From Bryobacteraceae bacterium (GTDB lineage Bacteria; Acidobacteriota; Terriglobia; Bryobacterales; Bryobacteraceae): a stretch of DNA of 64,000 nt. Made by a program: the position numbers and the translations under genes. The notes beneath the pieces were generated by a model that made no database searches, was not told the origin of the DNA, and worked only from the letters and a program-made list of their open reading frames with translations. Every line of letters begins with the position of its first letter. The stretch's first letter is position 1. The stretch spans positions 4,745,561 to 4,809,560 of the forward strand of contig BPGE01000001.1 of assembly GCA_026002875.1 (NCBI GenBank). The letters are read 5' to 3'. Of the stretch, positions 53,058 through 60,298 are shown piece by piece.

Positions 53058-53522
53058 GTTTCAGTCGCTCCTCCCGGAAAATCAAGAGCTCTCGGGCTCA
53101 CTCTGTAAAGGTAGGGAAGATTCCTGATTGAATCCATGCGCACTGGTCTAGTACGCGTCGGCTCAAGCGCCGGATTGTCCGGACTGGAGATTCAATTCCT
53201 GTTGACAGAGTGGTCCTGAGTCCCTGGTCGGTGCCGCTTCTTTGCCTTGTATTTGCCCGAACTCCGTGCTTCGGTACTGGAGGTTGGCGGCTTTTGCGCG
53301 CGAGTGGTTTTAGTACAGGTGCGCTCTATTTTTCCGGCTGAGAGGGGCTCAATCCGCGCGGATCCGCTTGCCGCTTGAACTCCCCGTGTGACAGATGCGG
53401 AAAGAGGCCGGGTGCAGGTAGCTGCACATTCACCCTCTCGCGCCTTCTATCTGGGATGATTGCGGCTCTTTTCCTTGGCGGGCTTCCCGTCTTGGCCGGT
53501 CGCCTGGAGCGGCAGAGGCCCT
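53058..53522. other. Intergenic region of 465 bp without recognised gene
   Basis: The region separates the second PEP-CTERM gene from the end of the PP-loop gene. It is less GC-rich than the surroundings. A TTGACA box occurs near 53199 on the plus strand without a convincing -10. Short open frames on both strands look like shadows. Confidence 0.5.
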
Positions 53523-54734
53523 TCACCCTGTCGAACCCGGACGCGAAGGCGCCGGCAGGCGCTGCAGCCGGGGCAGGGCCCCGAATGCCCGCTTGCGGTA
53601 GTAGGCAGGCAGCCGCCACAGCAGGGGCGTCCGCTCAAACCGTTTCAGCGCCTTCAGGATGCGGGACTTCCGGAGGCTCTCATCCAGTCGGCTGGCGATG
53701 TCGGCACGGCCGTGCCGCTCTGCCAGGTCCCGCAGCCGCCCGATGAGGATCTGGCCCTTGGCCGAAGTGGCTTCCAGCTGTGAGGCCAGCTCGACACGAT
53801 AAAGCGAAATGTCAAACGTCTTGCACTCGCCGAGTTTTCCGATTGCGTCCAGAGCCAGCATATTGCGCACGCACTTTTCGCAGCGGCTGCAATTGCGGTC
53901 GTCCTGGCCGTGCGTGTCCTCGCCGATGAAGCAGACGTGAAGGTTCTCAAGCACCAATGGAAATTGGGCGACGAACTCGGTCTTTTCGAGCCGCGTGTGG
54001 CTGAGGCCGTCGTGCAGAATCCGCATCGACGAAGTCGAGAACAGAGGATCCGTCAGCGGATGCGAGCCCCAGGGAATGTCCGGCGAAAGCTCTGATGAGG
54101 GAATCAGCCCTGCGCCAAAGGCGCTTTCCATCTGCAGGTGCGAGCCCGCCAGTGCAGCGCCCGCTGCGAACGTCTCCCACGGCAGCTTGCCCCAGCGCGT
54201 TTCCCGCAGATTCGTTGCCAGCCGGAAGAACCGCGCGCCCATCTGGGCGGCGATGCTTTCCAGCCGCGCTGTCAGGCGCGCATGCGCCTCCTTTTTCCAG
54301 AGCGGCATGTCCAGACCCTGGACATGTATGTAGTGCTTGCACTCGGGGTGCCGGAGCACGGTGAAAAAACTGTCAACGCCTGCGGTGAAGGAAGAGACGA
54401 CTCCCGGCTTGGGCAATCCCGGGGGGAGCGTCTCGGCATGGATCTGAACCGGTTTCGCCAGGTCTGGATACCAGTAGCGCCAGATGGAGAGCAGAGTCTG
54501 CGCATGGAGTTTCAGCCATGCATCCACGGGCAGGTCGATCTGCAGATCCTCCCCGATCACTGCGGCCAGCGGCAGCGCCAGCGCCAGCCACGCGTTGCCG
54601 TTCGCCGGAGGAGGCACTTCTTCCGGAACACGGAACCACAACTGCTCCCTCGTTCCGTCTCCGAATTCCAGATCCACCGTCGATTGGCGGAACCCGCCGC
54701 TCACCAGATCATGCCTGAGATTGAGAACCTTCAC
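53523..54734 (-). CDS. PP-loop ATP pyrophosphatase-like protein (QueC/asparagine-synthetase-fold relative)
   Basis: This 403-residue protein starts at a GTG with GGAGGAG upstream. A PP-loop of the form SFTAGVDSFFTVLRH (normally SGGxDS) lies near residue 115. A cysteine cluster CSRCEKCVRNMLAL near residue 292 recalls the zinc site of QueC-type enzymes. PP-loop enzymes activate a carbonyl or carboxylate by adenylation. No queuosine or cofactor genes are nearby, so the product is unknown. A role in modifying a sugar or small molecule is possible. Confidence 0.72.
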   Translation of the reverse strand: MKVLNLRHDLVSGGFRQSTVDLEFGDGTREQLWFRVPEEVPPPANGNAWLALALPLAAVIGEDLQIDLPVDAWLKLHAQTLLSIWRYWYPDLAKPVQIHAETLPPGLPKPGVVSSFTAGVDSFFTVLRHPECKHYIHVQGLDMPLWKKEAHARLTARLESIAAQMGARFFRLATNLRETRWGKLPWETFAAGAALAGSHLQMESAFGAGLIPSSELSPDIPWGSHPLTDPLFSTSSMRILHDGLSHTRLEKTEFVAQFPLVLENLHVCFIGEDTHGQDDRNCSRCEKCVRNMLALDAIGKLGECKTFDISLYRVELASQLEATSAKGQILIGRLRDLAERHGRADIASRLDESLRKSRILKALKRFERTPLLWRLPAYYRKRAFGALPRLQRLPAPSRPGSTG

Positions 54735-54836
54735 GCATTCTCCTCCCCCTCCACTCTAGCCCACGGTGCCGTTCAGAGCATGTACCCTCTGACCCTTCGG
54801 TGCATCAGCAGCAATGAAAATCCCCGCAGGCTTATC

Positions 54837-54880
54837 ACCGCGAGCGAAGGGCGCGAAGCGCCCGGGAACGACCGGTCCCC
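54837..54880. repeat. Dispersed repeat block, copy 1
   Basis: This block of about 43 bp has the core GCGAAGGGCGCGAAGCGCCC, itself a short palindrome (GGGCGC/GCGCCC). It recurs at 59785-59830 with about five changes. Both copies lie next to the 61-bp palindromic repeat family. Confidence 0.75.
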
Positions 54881-54894
54881 AACCTTGCCTCCCG

Positions 54895-55519
54895 CGCCCT
54901 CCCCAACGGGCTTCCCCTCGCGCTCGCGCGAGGGCTGCATCCCAACCGTGCTGCCCGAGCCCTCCCCAACCGGGTTTCCCCTCGCGCTCGCGCGAGGGCT
55001 GCATCCCAACCGTGCCCCCCGCGTCCTCCCTAACGGGCTTCCCCTCGCGCCCGCGCGAGGGCTGCATCCCAACCGTGCCCCCGCGCGCTCTCCTGCGGGC
55101 TTCCCCTCGCGCTCGCGCGAGGGCTGCATCCCAACCGTGCCCCCCGCGTCCTCCCTAACGGGCTTCCCCTCGCGCTCGCGCGAGGGCTGCATCCCAACCA
55201 TGCCTCGCGCGCCCTCCCCAACGGGCTTCCCCTCGCGCTCGCGCGAGGGCTGCATCCCAACCGTGCCCCCGCGCGCTCTCCTGCGGGCTTCCCCTCGCGC
55301 TCGCGCGAGGGCTGCATCCCAACCGTGCCCCCCGCGCCCCCCCCAACGGGCTTCCCCTCGCGCTCGCGCGAGGGCTGCATCCCAACCGTGCCTGCCGCGT
55401 CCTCCCCAACGGGCTTCCCCTCGCGCTCGCGCGAGGGCTGCATCCCAACCGTGCTGCCCGAGCCCTCCCCAACCGGGTTTCCCCTCGCGCTCGCGCGACG
55501 GCTGCATCCCAACCGTGCC
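54895..55519. repeat. Ten tandem copies of a ~61-bp palindromic repeat
   Basis: Ten units follow one another with periods of 60-63 bp. Each contains the near-invariant block ending GAGGGCTGCATCCCAACC, preceded by the palindrome CCTCGCGC-TC-GCGCGAGG. The linkers vary in a few recurring types (for example, copies 2 and 10 share one linker and copies 4 and 7 another), which indicates duplication in blocks. The array is open in several frames on both strands, but the products are low-complexity (repeats of SREREGKP type) and probably not expressed. It lies between the PP-loop gene and the end of the enolase-family gene. Confidence 0.93.
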
Positions 55520-55639
55520 CGCCTGAGTTGCGAGAACGAGCGGACCCCTGGCCCGAACGGCGGTTTCCGCGCGAGCAGCCGCACGCGCAGCCCCTTCCGG
55601 CAGACCGTTCCCAGGTCCGCCGGCAACGGCGCAGCCACG

Positions 55640-57013
55640 CTAGCTGTACAGCCGGTCCCAGCTCCGCTCGTTGTTCCAGTTCTCCGTCGGTTCGAAGTAC
55701 CCCGTCCCCGGCGCCAGCCGCCGCTTCACTTCGTCCGGGTTCGGTTCCACTCCGAGCCCCGGCTTCTCCGGCACGGCGGCAAACCCCTTCTCGTACAGAG
55801 GCTGATCGTTGCCTGTCACGAGATTCGACCACCACGGCACATCCACCGAGTGATGCTCCAGCACCAGGAAATTCTCCGTCGCCGCCGCGCAGTGCACGTT
55901 CGCCATGAACGAAATCGGCGTCCCCGCGAAGTGCATCGCCATGGCGTGCCCGTACTCCATCACCGCATCGCCGATTTTCTTCGTCTCCAGCAGCCCGCCC
56001 GACGACGCCAGGTCCGGATGGAAAATGTCCACCGCGTGGTGCTTCGCCAGCTCGATGAACGGCTCTTTGAGATAGATGTCCTCTCCGGTCAGCGTCGGAA
56101 TGTCCACCGCCAGCGTGATCTGCTTCCACAATTCCGTCTCCGTCCACGGAATCATGTCCTCCAGCCACGCCAGGTTGTATTTCTCCAGCGCCTTCCCCAG
56201 CCGGATGCAGGAATTCACTCCGATATGCCCGAAATGATCCGCCGCCAGAGGAATGTCCCATCCCACAATTTCCCGGATTTGCGCCACATAATCGCACATC
56301 AGCCCGATGCCTTTCTCCGTCAGCTCCATCCCCGTGAACATGTGCTTCGTCCACACGGAAGACCGCTGCGTCACGCCCGCCGGCGCTGTGACCGCCCCGG
56401 GAATTTTCTCCACCAGATCGATGCCCAAGTCCATCTTGAGCCACGTGAACCCCTGCTCCCGCCGCGCCTTCAGCCGCTCGCCGTACACCTTCGGATCATG
56501 CGACTCCGTCGTGTCCGCGTACAGCCGGATCCGGTCCCGGAACTTGCCTCCCAGCAGCTGATACGCCGGCACGTTATACGCCTTCCCCGCCAGATCCCAC
56601 AGCGCCATCTCCACGCCGCACACTCCGCCCGCCTGCCGCGCATGAAATCCGAACTGCTTGATCTTCCGGAACACCTTGTCGACGTTGCACGGATTCTCGC
56701 CGAGCAGGCGCGACTTCAGCATCAACGCGTACGTCACGCTTGCTCCGTCGCGCACCTCGCCGTAGCCAGAGATGCCCTGGTTCGTGTCGATCCGGATGAT
56801 CGGCACGCGCATCGGCGCGTTCACGATGTGCGCGAACCGCAGGTCCGTGATCCGCAGCGCCGACGGCTTCGAATTCGTGTTGACGTTGTTCTGATACGCC
56901 TGGATCGTTTCCTCGGCCCAGAACCCCGCCGCCACGCCCGCTGCGGCTTTCAGAAATCCTCTCCGGCTCGCTCCGCGCCGGTTCTGCCACCATTTCTTCG
57001 TCGCTCTCTCCAT
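55640..57013 (-). CDS. Enolase-superfamily (mandelate racemase/muconate lactonizing) enzyme with Tat signal
   Basis: This 457-residue protein begins with a Tat-type signal (SRRGFLKAAAGVAAGFW), with GGGAGGGAG upstream of the ATG at 57013. The barrel has FTWLKMDLGID (KxD-like second strand), PLAADHFGH, AWLEDMIPW and TLTGEDIY for the metal ligands, and DIFHPDLASSGGLLETKKI, consistent with a sugar-acid dehydratase of the mandelate racemase group. It is in the same direction as the RraA-like and permease genes upstream, suggesting uptake and catabolism of a hydroxy acid. Confidence 0.87.
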   Translation of the reverse strand: MERATKKWWQNRRGASRRGFLKAAAGVAAGFWAEETIQAYQNNVNTNSKPSALRITDLRFAHIVNAPMRVPIIRIDTNQGISGYGEVRDGASVTYALMLKSRLLGENPCNVDKVFRKIKQFGFHARQAGGVCGVEMALWDLAGKAYNVPAYQLLGGKFRDRIRLYADTTESHDPKVYGERLKARREQGFTWLKMDLGIDLVEKIPGAVTAPAGVTQRSSVWTKHMFTGMELTEKGIGLMCDYVAQIREIVGWDIPLAADHFGHIGVNSCIRLGKALEKYNLAWLEDMIPWTETELWKQITLAVDIPTLTGEDIYLKEPFIELAKHHAVDIFHPDLASSGGLLETKKIGDAVMEYGHAMAMHFAGTPISFMANVHCAAATENFLVLEHHSVDVPWWSNLVTGNDQPLYEKGFAAVPEKPGLGVEPNPDEVKRRLAPGTGYFEPTENWNNERSWDRLYS

Positions 57014-57030
57014 GGCTCCCTCCCTTCGGA

Positions 57031-57951
57031 TCACTGCTCTCGCTTCGGCATCCGGACCTTCGAGCCCTTCGCCTCGGCCCACTTGTTGAATTCATCGATC
57101 ATCTGCGGCGTCCACCGCGTGTCGATCTGCCCCGGCGTGTACTTCTGCTCCCGCAGCATCTGATGGCCCCACTCGTCCTGCAGCCGCGTCAGCTCGCTTT
57201 CATCGGCAACCTTCTCCGCCAGATGCGCCGGAATGAACGTGATCCCCTCCGGATCGCTCAGCACCACGTCGCCCGGCAGCACCGTCGCCTGCCCGATCCG
57301 CACCGGCACGTTGATCCCCATCAGCGTCACTTCCGCAATCGCCGACGGATCGAAGCCGCGGCAGAAAATCTTGAACCCCTTGATCTCCATCAGTCCGCTC
57401 ACGTCCCGCACCGAACCATCCACCACCAGCCCCGTCCCCGTCTTCGTCCAGATCGAGGTCCCCAGATTGTCCCCGATGATCGTGCCGTCCTTGATCTTGC
57501 CGAACAGATCCACCACCATCACATCGCGCTTCACCAGCGTGTCGATGACCCACGAATTCTGCCCCCTGCCCACGCGGTTCTCCTTCTTGCCCATGTCCAT
57601 GATGTAGGCGTCCATGTCCGGTCTCTTCGGCATGAACACGGCCGTCACCGCGCGCCCCACCAGCCGGTCCCCCGTCGGATCGTTCACGTTCACCGTCTTC
57701 CAGTTGCTCTCGAACTGGTTGTGGTAACCCAGCCGCCGCAGCGTCCCCCACGCCTCTTCCGCCGTCGTCAGCTTCAGCCGGTCCAGCACTTCGTCCGGCA
57801 CCTTCGGCCTGCCGTCGGGGAACCGCTCTCCTTTCCATTCCCGCGTGATCTCGATCCGCTGCTGATTGGAAAACATCCCGAGCTGCGCCATCGCGCCCGC
57901 CGCCAGCAGCACGGCGGCAGCGCCCGCAGCCGTCATCGCCTGTTTCATCAT
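57031..57951 (-). CDS. Exported RraA-family (aldolase-like) protein
   Basis: This 306-residue protein has a signal peptide (MTAAGAAAVLLAAGAMAQ) and an RraA-like core: VFMPKRPDMDAYIMDM, GDNLGTSIWTKTGTGLVVDGSVRDVSGL, and GINVPVRIGQATVLPGDVVLSDPEGITFIP. Relatives are 4-hydroxy-4-methyl-2-oxoglutarate aldolases and the RNase E inhibitor RraA. Export makes an RNase role unlikely. AGGAGG lies nine bases before the ATG. It sits between the permease and the enolase-family gene. Confidence 0.85.
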   Translation of the reverse strand: MMKQAMTAAGAAAVLLAAGAMAQLGMFSNQQRIEITREWKGERFPDGRPKVPDEVLDRLKLTTAEEAWGTLRRLGYHNQFESNWKTVNVNDPTGDRLVGRAVTAVFMPKRPDMDAYIMDMGKKENRVGRGQNSWVIDTLVKRDVMVVDLFGKIKDGTIIGDNLGTSIWTKTGTGLVVDGSVRDVSGLMEIKGFKIFCRGFDPSAIAEVTLMGINVPVRIGQATVLPGDVVLSDPEGITFIPAHLAEKVADESELTRLQDEWGHQMLREQKYTPGQIDTRWTPQMIDEFNKWAEAKGSKVRMPKREQ

Positions 57952-58018
57952 CCGTGACCTCCTGTGGTTGTCAGGATCGCAAAGCCTCCACCGCGCCCGT
58001 TCCGGCGCGGCGCCCCTG

Positions 58019-59665
58019 TTACCAGAACCTGTGATTGTGCGCCACCACGCCCGGCAGCACGTACGCATACAGCATCACCAGCAGCCCGATCACCAGCGCC
58101 AGCGCCAGCCCGTGCTTGGCCACCGCGCGGAACAGGTCGCCCTCTTTTCCCTCGATCCCCGCCGCCACGCACGCGATGATCAGCGACTGCGCCGCAACCA
58201 TCTTCCCCATCACTCCGCCCGCCGAATTCGCCGCCGCCATCAGCACGGGATCCAGCCCCAGCTTCGTCGCCGTCACCACCTGCAGGTTTCCGAACAGTGC
58301 ATTGGATCCCGCATCCGTGCCGCTCAGCGCCACGCCGATCCATCCAATGAACGTCCCGAAGATCGGATACAGCACGCCCGTGTGCGTCATCGCCAGCCCC
58401 AGCACGGCGTCCATCCCGCAGTACCGCATCACGTACGCCATGCAGATCATGCATAGAATCGCCAGAAAACTGAACCGCATCCGGTGCATCGTCCCCCGGA
58501 ACACCCGCAGCGTCGTTCCCATCGACAGCCCCAGCACCGGCCCGGCCGCCAGCCCGGCGAGCACCGTCGCCGTCCCCACGCTCGCCAGCCAGTCGAAACT
58601 GAACACCGCCGTGTCCAGCACGTCTTTTTCCACCACCGGCGCCGTCCGCAGCACCATCTGGTGCAGCCCCGGCACAGGCGTCTTGTAGCTCGTCTGCGAG
58701 ATCGCCGCCTTCACCGCAGGAATGCCCCACGCCACCACGAACAGCGCGATCAGCGCGAACGGCGACCACGCATGCACCACCTCCCGCGCCGTATATTTCC
58801 GCTTTTCCGGTCTGGGTTTTTCCCGTTCTTCAGGGAAATGGAATTCCTCTTTGGGCTTCCAGTACTTGAAAAAGACGGCGCAGATCAGGATGGCGCCCAT
58901 CCCGCTCATGATGTCCACAAGGTTCGGATCCACGTAATTCGACCAGAAAAACTGGATTCCGGCGAACGAAAATCCCGCCGCCACGCACGCCGGCCATACC
59001 TGGAATGTCTCCTTCCACCCCACCATCGACCGGACCAGGTAGAACGGCAGCAGCGCCGCGATCGGAGGCAGGATCCGCCCCATCGTCGCGCTCAGGTCGG
59101 ACTCCGGCAGCCCTGTCACCGCCGCCAGCGCCCGCACCGGATTCCCCATCCCGCCCCACGCCACCGGCGCCGTGTTCGCCATCAGGCACACCACCGCCGT
59201 TTCGAAAGGACGGAAACCCAGCCCGATCATCATCGCCGCCGTCACCGCCACCGGCGCTCCTCCGCCGCCTGCGCCCTCCAGAACCGCGCCGAAGCAGAAC
59301 GCGATCAGCAGCATCTGCACCCGCCGGTCGTCCGTGATCGCCCCGATCGAGCCCTTGATCGTTTCGAAGTGCCCGCTCTGCACCGTCAGGTCGTAGACGA
59401 ACACCGCTCCCACCACCACCCACGCGATCCACAGCGCCGCGTACACCGCTCCGTGCGCCGCCGCTCCAGCCACCATGTGCACCGGCATGCGGAAGATCAG
59501 CGCCGCCACCGCCATCGCCGCAATCAGCGCATACAGCGCCGCCAGATGCGCCTTCGTCTTGCGCACCGCCAGCAGGTAGAACAGCACCGTCACCGGTATC
59601 GCCGCCGCCAGCGTCGACAGCACTGCATTGCCCAGAGGATCGTAGTTCTGCGTCCAGACCTGCAT
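58019..59665 (-). CDS. L-lactate permease family transporter
   Basis: This 548-residue transporter of the LctP/GlcA type has about 13 membrane spans. Typical stretches are FCFGAVLEGAGGGGAPVAVTAAMMIGLGF, LMANTAPVAWGGMGNP and GVALSGTDAGSNALFGNLQVVTA. The family imports lactate and glycolate by proton symport; with the two catabolic enzymes behind it, another hydroxy acid is also plausible. Confidence 0.93.
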   Translation of the reverse strand: MQVWTQNYDPLGNAVLSTLAAAIPVTVLFYLLAVRKTKAHLAALYALIAAMAVAALIFRMPVHMVAGAAAHGAVYAALWIAWVVVGAVFVYDLTVQSGHFETIKGSIGAITDDRRVQMLLIAFCFGAVLEGAGGGGAPVAVTAAMMIGLGFRPFETAVVCLMANTAPVAWGGMGNPVRALAAVTGLPESDLSATMGRILPPIAALLPFYLVRSMVGWKETFQVWPACVAAGFSFAGIQFFWSNYVDPNLVDIMSGMGAILICAVFFKYWKPKEEFHFPEEREKPRPEKRKYTAREVVHAWSPFALIALFVVAWGIPAVKAAISQTSYKTPVPGLHQMVLRTAPVVEKDVLDTAVFSFDWLASVGTATVLAGLAAGPVLGLSMGTTLRVFRGTMHRMRFSFLAILCMICMAYVMRYCGMDAVLGLAMTHTGVLYPIFGTFIGWIGVALSGTDAGSNALFGNLQVVTATKLGLDPVLMAAANSAGGVMGKMVAAQSLIIACVAAGIEGKEGDLFRAVAKHGLALALVIGLLVMLYAYVLPGVVAHNHRFW

Positions 59666-59784
59666 CTCGGTTGCCCTGCGGAAAGCGGCATCATATCAAA
59701 CCTCGTCTCAAACCTCGTCCGCCCGCTGAAACACCCGCCGCCATCAGCCGCCAAAATCCACGCAGCTCCACAGCGGGTTCGGAT

Positions 59785-59830
59785 CCGCGGGCGAAGGGCG
59801 CGAAGCGCCCGGGAGCGAGCGGTCGCCCGC
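59785..59830. repeat. Dispersed repeat block, copy 2
   Basis: This block matches 54837-54880 (core GCGAAGGGCGCGAAGCGCCC) with few changes. It lies about 50 bp before a split copy of the 61-bp repeat. Confidence 0.75.
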
Positions 59831-59881
59831 ACGGCGCGAGTCCTGCGCGGCGCAGCGATTTTCGAGCGTGCGGTCCCCGCC

Positions 59882-60111
59882 CGTGCCCCGCCGCGCCCTC
59901 TCCATCGGGTTTCCCCCCGGTCTTGGGTCTGTGAAAAAATCCCCGGCCCGATTTTGGCCAAAAGTGAGGCGTTCTTGCCCTCTCCAGAAGTTCCGGGATG
60001 CGCCGGAAGCGGCCGCCTCAGGGTTCGGCTACCCCCACAAAGGAACCGCTGTGCCCGGCAGGGGATTTTTTCACAAACCCCTTCGCCGAGGGCTGCATCC
60101 CGACCGCGCCC
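59882..60111. repeat. Copy of the 61-bp repeat split by an insertion
   Basis: The left part (GCGCCCTCTCCATCGGGTTTCCCC, ending near 59917) and the right part (CGCCGAGGGCTGCATCCC, starting near 60084) together resemble one unit of the array at 54895. The palindromic centre has been replaced by a segment of roughly 165 bp. Confidence 0.65.
59925..60080. mobile_element. 156-bp element with 20-bp inverted ends (possible non-autonomous/MITE-like element)
   Basis: The ends are inverted repeats agreeing at 19 of 20 positions (left end GGGTCTGTGAAAAAATCCCC). The interior has no gene and no obvious secondary repeat. It interrupts a palindromic repeat copy. Target-site duplication is not evident. It could also be a large hairpin RNA or a variant of the repeat itself. 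Confidence 0.45.
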
Positions 60112-60233
60112 GCTTCCGTTCCTCGCACGAACCGCGCACAGCGCCTGCCCGCTCATGCCCCGCGCCGGTCTTCAGAAAACCCCCTTCCGGCTGCGGTCGC
60201 TCCGTCCCTGCCCGGGCGCTCCCCCATGCCCTG

Positions 60234-60271
60234 AAACAAAACCCCGGCCCCCCTGTGAAGGGAGGCCGGGG
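60234..60271 (-). terminator. Rho-independent terminator of the TonB receptor gene
   Basis: An 8-bp GC stem (CCCCGGCC / GGCCGGGG), extended by further pairs, is followed on the minus strand by TTTTGTTT. It lies about 30 bp after the receptor stop. Confidence 0.75.
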
Positions 60272-60298
60272 TCGAAAGATCGCTGAACTCGAGAAAAA

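Noticed and set aside
54895-55519. CRISPR array
   Set aside because: The repeated block with its palindrome makes up most of the unit, and linkers recur among copies instead of being unique spacers. No cas gene is present.
54138-56444. Long open frames on both strands through the repeat array (up to 462 codons)
   Set aside because: They are low-complexity translations of the 61-bp repeat and run antisense into the PP-loop and enolase-family genes, with no sensible start or conserved motif.
58484-60286. 600-codon plus-strand frame opposite the permease
   Set aside because: It is antisense to a clear permease gene, with Arg/His/Pro-rich composition typical of high-GC shadow frames.
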